Shown piece after piece: positions 47,797-56,659 of a stretch of DNA of 64,000 bases. The DNA lies in contig JAJVIN010000024.1 of assembly GCA_022071945.1 (NCBI GenBank), forward strand, positions 1 to 64,000. Direction: 5' to 3'. The notes under the pieces are model-generated. The model was not told the origin of the DNA. It searched no databases and was given only the letters and a program-made list of their open reading frames with translations. The stretch is from Thermoanaerobaculia bacterium. GTDB taxonomy: Bacteria; Acidobacteriota; Thermoanaerobaculia; UBA5066. Within the stretch, counting starts at the first letter, position 1; every line of letters begins with the position of its first letter. The translations under genes were made by a program, and so were the position numbers.

Positions 47797-49224
47797 ATGA
47801 GCCGGTCGACGATCACCATCGATCCCGTCACCCGCATAGAAGGCCACGCCAAGATCACCATCCAGATCGACGAGAACGGCCACGTCGAGGACGCGCGCTT
47901 CCACGTGACCCAGCTCAGGGGCTTCGAGAAGTTCTGCGAGGGCCGCCCCTTCCTCGAGATGCCCTCGCTCACGGCCCGAACCTGCGGGATCTGCCCCGTG
48001 AGCCACCTCATCGCGGCCGCAAAGGCCTGCGACGGCATCCTCGCCGTCACCATCCCGCGTCCGGCCTCGATGCTCCGGCAGGTCCTCAACCTCGCTCAGC
48101 TCGTGCAGTCGCACGCCCTGAGCTTCTTCTACCTCTCTCTTCCGGATTTCCTCCTGGGAATGGACGAGGATCCGAAGGTGAGGAACCTCTTCGGAATCCT
48201 CGCGAAGTTCCCCGACGTCGCAAGGGACGGCGTGAGGCTCCGGCAATTCGGACAGTCCGTCATCGAGGAGCTCGCGGGCAAGCGGATCCACCCCTCGTGG
48301 GTGGTTCCGGGCGGAGTCAACGAACCCCTCACCGAGAGCCGCCGCGACGCCATCCTCTCGCGGATCCCCGAAGCCCTGGCCATCGTCCGCAGGGCCCTGG
48401 AGCGAGGCAAGCGGGTTCTGGAGGACCACCGGGAAGAGATCCGGACGTTCGCCAACTTCCCCAGCCTCTTCATGGGCCTCGTCGACGACCGCGGCCTTCT
48501 CGAGCACACCGACGGCAAGCTCCGCATCGTCGACGCGCACGGCAAGATCATCGGAGAAAACCTGGATTCGACGCGCTACCGCGAATTCATCGCGGAGGCC
48601 AACGAGGGCGACTCATTCCTCAAGAGTCCCTACTACCGGCCCCTCGGATATCCCGCCGGAATCTACCGCGTGGGCCCGCTGGCCCGGATGAATATCGTGG
48701 ACGGCTGCGGCACCCCGCTGGCCGACCAGGAATGGGCCGAGTTCCGCGACCTCGAGAGAGGAGCCGTCCTCAGTTCCTTCCACTACCACTACGCCCGCCT
48801 CATCGAGATCCTCTATGGAGTCGAGCGGATGGAGCAGCTGCTCCTTCAGCGCGACATTCTCAGCAAGCACGTCAGGGCCCAGGCCAACGTGAACAACGCG
48901 GAGGGGATCGGCATCGCCGAGGCCCCGCGCGGAACGCTGATCCACCACTACCGGGTCAACGAGGACGGTCTCGTCGAGTGGGCGAACCTCATCATCGCGA
49001 CGGGACACAACAACCTGGCGATGAACCGGGGGATCCTGCAGGCCGCGCGGCACTTCATCTCGGGCCGGACCCTTACCGAGGGAGCCCTGAACCGCGTCGA
49101 GGCCGTCATCCGGGCCTTCGACCCTTGCCTGTCCTGCTCGACTCACGCCTCGGATCAGATGCCCCTGCACGTCTCGGTCGTGAACCAGGCCGGGGAAATC
49201 CTGGACCAGAAGATCAGGGGTTGA
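47797..49224 (+). CDS. hoxH: HoxH, catalytic large subunit of [NiFe] hydrogenase
   Basis: The 475-residue subunit has both Ni-Fe ligand pairs: [10 protein letters not shown] with C63 and C66, and DPCLSCSTH with C444 and C447. After H450 there is a 25-residue extension, the part removed by the maturation protease encoded next. It also shows [12 protein letters not shown] at the N-terminus. It oxidises or evolves H2 in the cytoplasm. The ATG at 47797 is chosen since the longer frame is inside hoxY. Confidence 0.95.
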   Translation: MSRSTITIDPVTRIEGHAKITIQIDENGHVEDARFHVTQLRGFEKFCEGRPFLEMPSLTARTCGICPVSHLIAAAKACDGILAVTIPRPASMLRQVLNLAQLVQSHALSFFYLSLPDFLLGMDEDPKVRNLFGILAKFPDVARDGVRLRQFGQSVIEELAGKRIHPSWVVPGGVNEPLTESRRDAILSRIPEALAIVRRALERGKRVLEDHREEIRTFANFPSLFMGLVDDRGLLEHTDGKLRIVDAHGKIIGENLDSTRYREFIAEANEGDSFLKSPYYRPLGYPAGIYRVGPLARMNIVDGCGTPLADQEWAEFRDLERGAVLSSFHYHYARLIEILYGVERMEQLLLQRDILSKHVRAQANVNNAEGIGIAEAPRGTLIHHYRVNEDGLVEWANLIIATGHNNLAMNRGILQAARHFISGRTLTEGALNRVEAVIRAFDPCLSCSTHASDQMPLHVSVVNQAGEILDQKIRG

Positions 49225-49667
49225 CGCCTCCCGTCCTCCTCATCGCCTACGGCAATCCCCTCCGGGGCGACGACGGCCTCGCGGCCGCCATCGCCTCGGA
49301 GGTTTCCCGGACCCTGCCCGAGGAAACGGTGGAGATCCTGACCACCGTCCAGCTCCTCCCCGAGCACGCCCCCTCGGTCGCGGACCGCAGGCTCGTGATC
49401 TTCGTCGATGCACGTGCCGGGGAAAAACCTGGGACCGTCAACCTCTCACCCGTCTCGTATCCCGACGAGGCCGGTGGCGGCGCGGCCCTGACCCACCACT
49501 TCCGGCCCGCTCATCTCCTGGGCCTTGCCTCCCTCTTTGGACGGGTTCCCCGAGCGCTCCTTCTGACCGTTGGAGCCTCGGAATTCGGGTATGGCGGCCC
49601 GGTCTCGGCGTCTTTGCGCTCGGCTCTGGCGGCGGCTGCTGGTATCGTTGCGGGCCTGTCCCGGTAG
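49221..49667 (+). CDS. hoxW: HoxW-type hydrogenase maturation endopeptidase
   Basis: The 148-residue protease of the HybD/HycI family has the N-terminal LLIAYGNPLRGDDGLA motif, whose first acidic residue binds nickel in the precursor, then VQLLPEHAPSVADRRLVIFVDA and a later TVGASEFGYGGP. It should cleave the HoxH C-terminal tail. The TTG start overlaps the hoxH stop (TTGA); no better start is available. The hypABCDEF genes needed for cofactor assembly are not in the window. Confidence 0.88.
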   Translation: MTPPVLLIAYGNPLRGDDGLAAAIASEVSRTLPEETVEILTTVQLLPEHAPSVADRRLVIFVDARAGEKPGTVNLSPVSYPDEAGGGAALTHHFRPAHLLGLASLFGRVPRALLLTVGASEFGYGGPVSASLRSALAAAAGIVAGLSR

Positions 49668-49754
49668 GACTGCGGAAGCTCTTCCGGCCCCACCCGGGTC
49701 AGAATGCGCTAATCTTCAGAACAACGGCGTAAAGCCACAAGGAGTGCCTGTTCG

Positions 49755-50897
49755 ATGAGAATTCTGACTCGAGATGAGCTTCAGACGCTTCTCTCCCCTC
49801 ACGACAGCCCCTGCATTTCCATTTTCTTGCCGACCCACAAATATCTGCCCGACAGCGAGCAGGACCCAATTCGCTTCAAGAATCTCCTCAAGGAGGCGGA
49901 GCGGCTCTTGTCCGACAAGTACAGCGGCAAGGACCTCAACGACCAGCTTTCCGAGCTCTCTTCGATGGCGACTCCGGAGTTCTGGAGGGAGCGCACGAGG
50001 GGAATGGCGGTCTTCCACGCTCCCGGGTTTACGCGCACGTACCGCCTGACTCGCCCGCTGCCCGAGCTCGTTGTCGTGGCCGACAGCTTCCACGTCAAGC
50101 CCATCATCCGGTTCCTGCAGTCCAACAAGCGTTTCTACCTTCTCTCGCTGAGCCAGAAATCGGTCTCCCTGTATGTCGGGAGCCCGGCCAGCCTGAAGAT
50201 CGCGGACCTCTCGGGGCTTCCCGCGTCGTTGAAGGACGTCCTCGGGATCGACGAACGGCGGGAACCGGCGGCGGGCGCCCTGGGCGTCGGCTCGGGACGC
50301 TCCCCCATCTACCACGGACGCGGAACGTCCGAGATCAACAAGAAGGAAGAACTCGCCGCCTACTTCAGAGCGATCGACCAGGCGCTCTGGCAGGTGCTCA
50401 AGGACGAGAAGGCCCCGCTCTTTCTGGCCGGGCCCTCGTATTACTTCCCGATTTACCGCGAGATCTCGCGGTACCCGAATGTCGCCCCGGTCGGCATCGA
50501 GGGGGCCTTCGACGGAACGTCCCCGGACGAGCTCCACAGCCGCGCCTGGCCGATCGTTTCGAGCCACCTCGAGACCGTCGACGATGCGGCCATCGACGAG
50601 TACCACCGGCTCAGAGACCGCAAGCTCGCTTCCGAGATCCTGACCGAGGTGGCCCAGGCGGCCGTCCACGGAAGGGTGAGGAAGCTCTTCCTTTCCGAGC
50701 AGAAGCGGCTCTTCGGCAGGATCGATCCCGTGACGGGCGAGGTGCTCCTCCACGGTCCCCAGCAGAACGGCCCGGAGGACGACGACGTCCTCGACGACCT
50801 GGCCGAGGCCGTGCTGAAGCGCGCGGGCGAGGTCTTTCTGATCGAGAAGGACCGGATGCCCAGAGACTCCGCCGCCGCCGCGATCTTCCGCTGGTAG
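49755..50897 (+). CDS. baeRF-type (bacterial/archaeal eRF1-like) protein
   Basis: The 380-residue protein resembles the bacterial eRF1-like families: SPCISIFLPTH near the N-terminus, RFKNLLKEAERLL, MAVFHAPGF, FHVKPIIRFLQSNKRFYLLSLSQKSVSLY (in part) and a C-terminal ribosomal L7Ae-like part around AVHGRVRKLFLSEQKRLFG. These proteins are thought to act at stalled ribosomes or in ribosome-linked stress. The exact baeRF subfamily is a guess. It lies 87 bases after hoxW and ends with its own hairpin. Confidence 0.7.
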   Translation: MRILTRDELQTLLSPHDSPCISIFLPTHKYLPDSEQDPIRFKNLLKEAERLLSDKYSGKDLNDQLSELSSMATPEFWRERTRGMAVFHAPGFTRTYRLTRPLPELVVVADSFHVKPIIRFLQSNKRFYLLSLSQKSVSLYVGSPASLKIADLSGLPASLKDVLGIDERREPAAGALGVGSGRSPIYHGRGTSEINKKEELAAYFRAIDQALWQVLKDEKAPLFLAGPSYYFPIYREISRYPNVAPVGIEGAFDGTSPDELHSRAWPIVSSHLETVDDAAIDEYHRLRDRKLASEILTEVAQAAVHGRVRKLFLSEQKRLFGRIDPVTGEVLLHGPQQNGPEDDDVLDDLAEAVLKRAGEVFLIEKDRMPRDSAAAAIFRW

Positions 50898-50914
50898 CTC
50901 CGGCTCCGCTCCTG

Positions 50915-50951
50915 GACGGGCCCTCTTCCGCACTGTGCTGGAGAGGGCCCG
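50915..50951 (+). terminator. Hairpin after the baeRF-type gene
   Basis: ACGGGCCCTCTTCC pairs with GGAGAGGGCCCGT (one mismatch) around a loop of about ten bases, followed by TCGTT. The stem is long but the T-run is poor, so termination strength is uncertain. Confidence 0.6.
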
Positions 50952-50986
50952 TTCGTTAGGCGGACCATCCTCGCGCGAGCGAACCT

Positions 50987-51018
50987 GAACGCCCGGCGAT
51001 GATTCGCCGGGCTACGGA
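50987..51018. repeat. REP-like 32-bp repeat, copy 1
   Basis: A 32-base sequence beginning AACGCCCGGCGATGATTCGC is repeated without change at 51112-51143. Its core CCCGGCGA-TGAT-TCGCCGGG is a hairpin. It lies in the intergenic stretch 50898-51182, which has no gene, and is followed by another hairpin of the type CCTTCTCCGCCTGGGAGAAGG near 51029. Confidence 0.75.
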
Positions 51019-51111
51019 GCCCTTGCCTTTCCTTCTCCGCCTGGGAGAAGGTGCCGCGTGAGCGGCGGTTGAGGGCCTCGCCACGGGGTGATGCCACCGT
51101 CTCGAACGAGG

Positions 51112-51143
51112 AACGCCCGGCGATGATTCGCCGGGCTACGGAG
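51112..51143. repeat. REP-like 32-bp repeat, copy 2
   Basis: Identical to 50987-51018 and in the same orientation, 125 bases further on. The two copies flank a segment with GCGTGAGCGGCGG and other short inverted repeats, as in clustered REP elements. Confidence 0.75.
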
Positions 51144-51182
51144 CGGCGCCCTCCGGGCTACCGGAGGTTGAGGGAGAGCGAC

Positions 51183-52211
51183 CTACCCTTCGGACAGGAG
51201 TTGCTCCAGGCCGGACTTCATTCTGGCCACTTCGACCGGAGCGACCTGCCAGACGATCACCGTGAGGCGCGTCCGTCGCGGTCCCTCGGGCCAGGCATCG
51301 AGAGTGGCGATCGGGTAGAGCGCGCCCCCGACTCCCTGGATCACGAGCGGCCTGTCTCGCCTCATGGCGTGAACGACACCCTTGACCCGCAGAAGCCTTG
51401 GGCCGAGGTCGGTCGCGGTCTCGCGAAGCCACCTGCCCAGGGACGCAAAGTTCACCGGTCTTTCCGCCTCGGCGCTGAACGTTGAAACCTCTTCGGAGTG
51501 GACAGGGACGTCCGACGAAGCCAGAAAGGCCTCGGCCTCGACGAGGACGTCTCGAGCCTCCCGTCCCTCCACCTGGAGGACGCCCGGAGCCAGGAGGTCA
51601 CACGCGGGGACGTCACCAAAGGCCGACACGAAGACGCGAGCCTCTGGATTGAGTCCGCGCAGCCGCGAAACCAGGGGGTCGAGCCCGCCGTCGGGAACGA
51701 GATCCGGCTTCGTGATGACGAACCGGTCCGCGAGGACAGCCTGCCGGGTGGTCTCGGGGTGAGCCGAAAGCTGCGAAAGACCGAGGACCCCGTCGACTGT
51801 TGTCACGACAACACCCGGCACGACGAGGATCCCGAGCGCCGGATCGTCCATGAGCGTCTTGATGACGGGCGCGGGATCCGCGAGACCCGTCGTCTCGAGA
51901 AGGATGCGAGAGAAGTAGGGGATCTCTCCGTCCTCCCGCCGGGCCACCAGATTCTTGAGGGCGTCGACGAGATCCCCCATGACCTGACAGCAGATGCAGC
52001 CCGATTCGAGGAGAAGGAGCTCGTCCCGGATCTCGGTGACGAGCAGATCGTCGATACCGATCTCACCGAACTCGTTGATGACGATGGCGGTCCCCGCCAT
52101 GTCCGGGCTTTTCAGGAGCCTCTTGAGAAGCGTGGTCTTTCCGCTGCCCAGAAACCCGGTCAAGACCGAGACGGGCACCCGGCCATCCGGCAGCTCTCCC
52201 AGGACCGTCAT
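51183..52211 (-). CDS. CobW/COG0523-type metallochaperone GTPase
   Basis: The 342-residue P-loop GTPase has Walker A LTGFLGSGKTTLLKRLL, the metal-binding CxCC motif in LESGCICCQVMGD, LLETTGLADPAPV and base-recognition VITKPDLV. The C-terminal CobW_C domain ends PVEVARMKSGLEQLL. COG0523 proteins move zinc, cobalt or other metals into enzymes. No histidine-rich stretch is present and the neighbours give no clear metal. HypB-like function for the nearby hydrogenase is unlikely by sequence. Confidence 0.88.
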   Translation of the reverse strand: MTVLGELPDGRVPVSVLTGFLGSGKTTLLKRLLKSPDMAGTAIVINEFGEIGIDDLLVTEIRDELLLLESGCICCQVMGDLVDALKNLVARREDGEIPYFSRILLETTGLADPAPVIKTLMDDPALGILVVPGVVVTTVDGVLGLSQLSAHPETTRQAVLADRFVITKPDLVPDGGLDPLVSRLRGLNPEARVFVSAFGDVPACDLLAPGVLQVEGREARDVLVEAEAFLASSDVPVHSEEVSTFSAEAERPVNFASLGRWLRETATDLGPRLLRVKGVVHAMRRDRPLVIQGVGGALYPIATLDAWPEGPRRTRLTVIVWQVAPVEVARMKSGLEQLLSEG

Positions 52212-52262
52212 ACGGACAGAGTATCCACCCTGACGAGCCCATGATGCTGGCGGCCTCTGGCT

Positions 52263-52314
52263 GGAGCCTCCGGCGGGAGCCTCCGGCGGGAGCCTCCGGC
52301 GGGAGCCTCCGGCC
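52263..52314. repeat. 13-bp tandem repeat, four copies
   Basis: GGAGCCTCCGGCG is repeated four times head to tail (last copy ends GGCC). The unit holds the short palindrome GGAGCCTCC. Copy number may vary between strains by slippage. Confidence 0.85.
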
Positions 52315-52369
52315 CGAGCCGCTGACGGCAGCCCCCGACGGCTCCCTCGATCGTCAGTCGGGCAGAAAG

Positions 52370-52392
52370 CCCCCTCTTTTGTAAAGAGGGGG
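52370..52392. repeat. 23-bp palindrome CCCCCTCTTT-TGT-AAAGAGGGGG
   Basis: A perfect ten-base inverted repeat with a three-base loop, followed by GTTGGGGGAG. It resembles the CTCCCC/GGGGAG hairpins at 40966 and 56660 and looks like a scattered REP-type element rather than an intrinsic terminator. Confidence 0.65.
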
Positions 52393-52538
52393 TTGGGGGA
52401 GTTAGAGCTCGAGGACCGTTCCCCTCCTCATCTCATCAGGGCTGTGCCGGAACGCAATTCCGGGCACTTTCTCGAGAAGGGGCTTCCGGGCGCCCTGGGC
52501 CGCCAGCGTCATCCGGGCCTCGTGTATATTTCCCTCAA

Positions 52539-53033
52539 ATGTCCAGCGTACTGCCCGACTTCGAGGAATTCGAAGGCATCGACGTCTTTCAAAAGCTCCC
52601 GCTCTTCTCGGCTCTCAACTATTCCGAGACGATCCGTCTCGGGGCCATCGCCCGGACGGTGAGACGGGAGGCCGGATCGGTGCTCGTCTCGGAGAACGCC
52701 CTCGGCGAGGCCCTCTACGTGATCAGAAGCGGACGGGTGCGCGTCTTGAAGGGAGAAGGCGACAGCACCATCGCGCTCGGAGATATGGGGCCGGGCGAGC
52801 TCTTCGGGGAGATGTCCCTCGTGGACGACCTCCTCACGAGCGCCTCCGTGGTGGCCCTCGAGCCCGTGGAGCTCTTCGTCCTGCCGAGAAAGGACTTCGA
52901 CGCTCTCCTGGCCGGGGATCCTGGGCTGGCTCTGAAGGTCTACAAGTCCTTCAGCCGGGCCCTTTCCGACAAGCTTCGCCAGCTCCACCAGAAGCTGGTC
53001 CCCGGCGACAGCCTCGCCATCGAGGGAGCCTGA
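52539..53033 (+). CDS. Single-domain cyclic-nucleotide-binding protein upstream of pilT
   Basis: The 164-residue protein is one cNMP-binding domain (LPLFSALNYSETIRLGAIA ... GELFGEMSLVDDLLTSASVVAL) with a short C-terminal helix (SFSRALSDKLRQLHQKL) and no HTH. The phosphate cassette has Ser/Ala where CRP-like proteins have Arg-Ser/Thr-Ala, so the ligand is not certain. It lies only five bases before pilT, so the two are one operon and the protein may tune pilus retraction. Confidence 0.8.
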   Translation: MSSVLPDFEEFEGIDVFQKLPLFSALNYSETIRLGAIARTVRREAGSVLVSENALGEALYVIRSGRVRVLKGEGDSTIALGDMGPGELFGEMSLVDDLLTSASVVALEPVELFVLPRKDFDALLAGDPGLALKVYKSFSRALSDKLRQLHQKLVPGDSLAIEGA

Positions 53034-53038
53034 AGTTC

Positions 53039-54115
53039 ATGGATTTCGCGACCTTCAATCGACTTCTCTCCGCCGCGGCCAAGGCCGACGCCAGCGACAT
53101 TCATCTGAAGACAGGGGCACCCCCCGCGATTCGCAAGTCGGGGAATCTCGTCCCGATCAAGGCCCCCGCGCTGGCCGACGACGACCTCGCCCGGATCGCG
53201 GGGTATCTCGTCTCCCAGCGGCCCGACGCGCCCGACCCGGCGCGCGTCACCGAACTGGACACGTCCTACACGCTGGAAGGGAGCGCGCGCTTCCGCGTCT
53301 CCCTCTACCGCCAGCGCGGACACCTCGCCGCGGTCCTGCGGATCGTCCCCTTCACGATCCCGTCCTTCGAGCAGCTCCATCTGCCGCCCGTGATCGAGAA
53401 GGTCGCCTCCGAGGAGAGGGGGATGATCCTCGTGACCGGCGTGGCGGGTTCGGGCAAGTCTTCCACGCTGGCCGCGATCGTTGACTGGATCAATCAACGG
53501 CACAAGAAGCACATCCTCACAATAGAGGATCCGATCGAGTTCCTCCACGCGGACAAGATGTCGCGCATCAGCCAGCGCGAGGTGGGGGCCGACACGGAGA
53601 GCTTCTCGGCGGCGCTTCGCGCGGGCCTGCGGCAGGATCCCGACGTCATCCTGATCGGAGAGATGCGTGACCTCGACACGATCGAGACGGCGTTGAAGGC
53701 CGCCGAGACGGGCCACCTCGTCCTGGCGACGCTCCACACGACAGACGCTCCGCGCACGATCTCGCGCATCATCGGGGCGTTCCCGGGTGACGTGCAGCAC
53801 GGAGCGCGGCTCCGGCTGGCCGAGGTCCTGAAGGCCGTCATCTGTCAGCGTCTCGTGCCCTCCGCGGACGGGAAGGGCTTGGTTCTGGCCTGCGAGATCC
53901 TGGTCAACACCCTGGCGACACAGCAGATGATCCGCGAGCCCGAGAAGATGGCCGGGATGAAGGAGTACCTCGAGAGGGGCACGGAGGTCTACGGCACGCA
54001 GTCGTTCGACCAGCACCTCATCCACCTCTTCCGAGAGGGCAAGATCACGATGGAGACCGCCATGGCCTCGGCCTCGAGTCCATCGGAAGTCCAGCGGGTG
54101 ATGATGATCGAGTGA
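53039..54115 (+). CDS. pilT: PilT-type twitching motility ATPase
   Basis: The 358-residue retraction ATPase begins DASDIHLKTGAPPAIRKSG and has Walker A GVAGSGKSST (about 134-143), the Asp box IEDPIEFLH, Walker B DVILIGEMRDLDT and His box GHLVLATLHTTDA. It powers type IV pilus depolymerisation at the inner membrane. No other pil gene is in the window. The C-terminal region ends AMASASSPSEVQRVMMIE. It is followed by a hairpin. Confidence 0.92.
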   Translation: MDFATFNRLLSAAAKADASDIHLKTGAPPAIRKSGNLVPIKAPALADDDLARIAGYLVSQRPDAPDPARVTELDTSYTLEGSARFRVSLYRQRGHLAAVLRIVPFTIPSFEQLHLPPVIEKVASEERGMILVTGVAGSGKSSTLAAIVDWINQRHKKHILTIEDPIEFLHADKMSRISQREVGADTESFSAALRAGLRQDPDVILIGEMRDLDTIETALKAAETGHLVLATLHTTDAPRTISRIIGAFPGDVQHGARLRLAEVLKAVICQRLVPSADGKGLVLACEILVNTLATQQMIREPEKMAGMKEYLERGTEVYGTQSFDQHLIHLFREGKITMETAMASASSPSEVQRVMMIE

Positions 54116-54120
54116 AGAGG

Positions 54121-54145
54121 AAGGCCCGGGGAAAACCCGGGCCTT
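54121..54145. terminator. Terminator hairpin after pilT
   Basis: AAGGCCCGGG and CCCGGGCCTT form a ten-base stem around GAAAA, followed by CTGGCTTCTCC. The gene on the other side converges, so it may serve both. The T-run is weak. Confidence 0.65.
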
Positions 54146-54199
54146 CTGGCTTCTCCACGTCACGCGGCGGCGGGGCTGACCGCCGGATGAGTTGGTCTG

Positions 54200-54526
54200 T
54201 CAGGGCTTCTTCTGCGCGTCGTGTTTCTGCTTGTAGATCTTCGCGCTCTGCTTGTCGCGGGCGTGCTGGAGCTCGGCGCGCTCTTTCTTGGTGACGTTTC
54301 CGTCGGCTTTGGCGGCCGCTTCCCTGGCGTCGACCTTCGCCTGGCCAGCCTCGAGCTTCGCGGCTTCCTTGTCCGTCAGCTCGCCGCTCTTCTCGCCCTG
54401 CTGGATGCGGGTTTCCTGCTTCTGATCCCGCTTGTCGAGGTTCGGAGTGTTGGTGTTCTGGGCACACACCGAACCGGCGAATGCCACCATGAGCACGAGG
54501 GCAACGGGGGGCATGAACTTCTTCAC
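54200..54526 (-). CDS. Small secreted Lys/Glu/Ala-rich protein
   Basis: The 108-residue protein has a signal peptide (MKKFMPPVALVLMVAFAGSVCA) and a helical, highly charged mature part: DKRDQKQETRIQQGEKSGELTDKEAAKLEAGQAKVD (in part) and GNVTKKERAELQHARDKQSAKIYKQKHDAQ (in part). The ELTDKEAAKLE and NVTKKERAELQ segments look like a duplicated EF-hand-like helix pair. The GTG at 54526 has AAGGAGG seven bases upstream, so the longer upstream frame is discarded. It belongs to a widespread but uncharacterised type; function is unknown. Confidence 0.72.
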   Translation of the reverse strand: MKKFMPPVALVLMVAFAGSVCAQNTNTPNLDKRDQKQETRIQQGEKSGELTDKEAAKLEAGQAKVDAREAAAKADGNVTKKERAELQHARDKQSAKIYKQKHDAQKKP

Positions 54527-54689
54527 CTGGGGCCTCCTTCTTTTGTGCGAGTTCTGGCGAACCCGCTCTCGATCTCTCCGGGGACCTTCCCGCTCGATCT
54601 GGGGCTTTCGACGAGCCGTCCCAGATTCCGGTTTACGGGCGTCTGCATCCGGATGATGATCGTCACACTTCTCAATCAGGGGGAGACGG

Positions 54690-54998
54690 ATGGGGATCCT
54701 CGGTGGCGCACGCGTGATCAAGTGTCCGACGGGAGAGTGGACGAGCCTGATCTCGAACTTCGGGTCGGGCATTCCCGCCCGCTTCACCATCACGTTCGAA
54801 CCCGTGGAGGGGGGGAGACTCGGGGGCTCCTTCCGGGAGCGGAGGTACTTCTGGATCTTCCCGCAGGCGCCCCGGGAGGGGCCGCTCGCGCCGCGGATGA
54901 TCTTCGACCGGTACTGGATCAATGCCATCTACAAGGTCGAGGTCTTCCCCAGGGAGTCCGGCCTCGTCGCCACCATCGAGGGAGGGGTTTTCGGATGA
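54690..54998 (+). CDS. Small protein of unknown function upstream of band-7 gene
   Basis: The 102-residue product (MGILGGARVIKCPTGEWTSLI...) has no signal or membrane span and looks beta-rich, with RFTITFEPVEGGRLGGSFRER and aromatic IFDRYWINAIYKVEVFPRES. GGGGGAG lies four bases before the ATG. It is 74 bases upstream of the band-7 gene on the same strand, and both seem to belong together. No family is recognised. Confidence 0.65.
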   Translation: MGILGGARVIKCPTGEWTSLISNFGSGIPARFTITFEPVEGGRLGGSFRERRYFWIFPQAPREGPLAPRMIFDRYWINAIYKVEVFPRESGLVATIEGGVFG

Positions 54999-55072
54999 CT
55001 CCGTGAAAGGGCTCACTGACTCCCGCGGGAACGGAGTCCATCGTGGAGAAGCGGACAGATCGGAGGGGCGCC

Positions 55073-56515
55073 ATGCAGCCTGAGAGCAACCAGTACCTCG
55101 GACAGGTCCTCGCGCAGCAAGAGAAAGTGCAGCAAGAGCTCAAACGCGGCAGCCCGGTGAGGGTGGCTCACTCGGCCGCTCTTCCGGGAAGCGCGGCGCA
55201 CGCGCCAGCCGTGGCTGGCGCGCCAGCCGTGGTTGGCGCGCCATCGGCTCTTCGGGCCGTGGACTACCGGATCACGGGATTCTGGCGCTGGAAGACCGTG
55301 GTGGTCCCGCCGAACGTCTACGTCATTCACACCCGGCGTGGACAGCAGAAGCCGCTCCACGCAGGGCTGGGCACCTCCTTCGGGTACAACCCCTACACGG
55401 ACGCGTTCCTGGTGATCCCCGCGGCGATGCAGACGATCGTCATCAACGCGAACTGCATCTGCATCGAGAGGCAAGGGATCCTGGTACAGGCGTACGTGCA
55501 GTGGATCATCGACGACATCGAGACGGCGTACAGGAAGCTCGACTTCTCCGATCCGGAGGACCCGATGCGGATCGTGAACGTCCAGCTGCGCGAGCAAGCG
55601 GAGGCCGCGATCAAGGACAAGGTCGCGACGATGAGCATCGACGATGTCCTGTCGGACAAGCAGCCGATCATCGAGGAGCTCACGCACCGGCTACGGTCGG
55701 TCGCGGAAGGCAAGGGGGGCGGAGGCGGGGCCGGTTCCGGGCTCGGCTTGAAGATCGTGACGGTCCAGATCAAGGAAGCGGTCGTCAGCTCGACGCGCCT
55801 GTGGGAGCACCTCCAGGCTCCGTTTCGGGCCGAGCGGGAGCAGTCGGCGAAGCTGGCGCAGCTCGGCGCGGAGCGGACCATCGCGGAGAGAACTCTTCAG
55901 AACAAGAAGGAGCATGACGCGTCGATCCTGGCGACGGATGCCGAGATCGCTCTACTCGCCGCGCAGAAGGATCGCGAGAAATACGACCGCGAGCAGTCGG
56001 AGCGGGTCCGGCGGCAGAAACTCGAGCAGGAGGCGAAGCGCCGGGCGGCCGTTGAGGAGAACGCAACGAAGGAAGCGATAGAGGAGGGCGATCTGGCTCT
56101 TCTGCTGGCCGGGATCGAGAGGGAGCGCCGCCGCCTCGTGAGTGAGCTCGAGGCGCTCGAAACGCGGCGAACCCACCAGGCCGCGGAAGCGCTGGCCCTG
56201 CGGGAGTCGACGGCTTCTGCCCTCGAGATCGAAGGGCTCCGGAAGGACGAGGAGGTCCGGCAAAAGAACCTCGGCCTCGATCTTCTGACCCGTCAACAGG
56301 CGATCGAGAACTCCGTGTCGGAGACCCGTCTCCAGTCGCTCCTCATCCAGCACATGAAGGGGATCGCCGAGGCGTTGCCGTCGCCGCAGCAACAGCAGGT
56401 CGTGACGATCGGGAGCGGCGCGGAGGGCGGCGCCCTGGCTCCCCTGCTCTCGCTGATCGCGGGGGCCTCGGCGCTCTTGAAGGGTGGAGGGGTTGGGCAG
56501 AAGAGCGAGGGATGA
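55073..56515 (+). CDS. Soluble SPFH/band-7 protein with long coiled coil
   Basis: The 480-residue protein lacks any signal or membrane helix at the N-terminus. An Ala/Val-rich stretch with an AVAGAPAVVGAP repeat is followed by an SPFH domain (ITGFWRWKTVVVPPNVYVIHTRRG, in part, to about 230) and a long Glu/Arg/Ala coiled coil. The C-terminus (LLSLIAGASALLKGGG) is hydrophobic and glycine-rich as in flotillin tails. The ATG at 55073 has GGAGG six bases upstream; a GTG 30 bases earlier also has GGAG. Its last 71 coding bases lie in a 127-bp direct repeat. Confidence 0.82.
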   Translation: MQPESNQYLGQVLAQQEKVQQELKRGSPVRVAHSAALPGSAAHAPAVAGAPAVVGAPSALRAVDYRITGFWRWKTVVVPPNVYVIHTRRGQQKPLHAGLGTSFGYNPYTDAFLVIPAAMQTIVINANCICIERQGILVQAYVQWIIDDIETAYRKLDFSDPEDPMRIVNVQLREQAEAAIKDKVATMSIDDVLSDKQPIIEELTHRLRSVAEGKGGGGGAGSGLGLKIVTVQIKEAVVSSTRLWEHLQAPFRAEREQSAKLAQLGAERTIAERTLQNKKEHDASILATDAEIALLAAQKDREKYDREQSERVRRQKLEQEAKRRAAVEENATKEAIEEGDLALLLAGIERERRRLVSELEALETRRTHQAAEALALRESTASALEIEGLRKDEEVRQKNLGLDLLTRQQAIENSVSETRLQSLLIQHMKGIAEALPSPQQQQVVTIGSGAEGGALAPLLSLIAGASALLKGGGVGQKSEG

Positions 56516-56571
56516 AGCCCCGGGCCCGAAAACAACTCACCCTGGAAACGGCAGTTGGAAGGTTCGAAATG
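56445..56571. repeat. 127-bp direct repeat, copy A (end of band-7 gene)
   Basis: From TGCTCTCGCTGATCGC to TTCGAAATG this matches 57871-57997 at 124 of 127 bases. It covers the last 23 codons of the band-7 gene, its stop and 56 bases of flank. The copies are direct and 1426 bases apart. Confidence 0.92.
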
Positions 56572-56659
56572 CGGGGGTGTGGTTCCGCCGTTCCTTTCAA
56601 ATGCTCCGCATTCCCCTGTTTTCTTGATGAGAACACGCTGACGCACAGGCCCTTGCTGT

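Larger units (their letters stand above)
52212..52538. other. Gene-free stretch with repeats
   Basis: These 327 bases hold no convincing gene. They contain a four-copy 13-bp tandem repeat and a ten-base-stem palindrome, both listed, and presumably the promoter of the cNMP-binding/pilT operon in the less GC-rich part near 52510-52538. Confidence 0.5.

Noticed and set aside
52263-52314. Possible CRISPR-like array
   Set aside because: The 13-base units are directly adjacent with no spacers and no cas gene is present.
56555-56575. GGTTCGAAAT, resembling a tRNA T-arm
   Set aside because: No acceptor stem, anticodon arm or D-arm can be drawn around it, and the same sequence is mutated (GGTTCGGAAT) in the second repeat copy.
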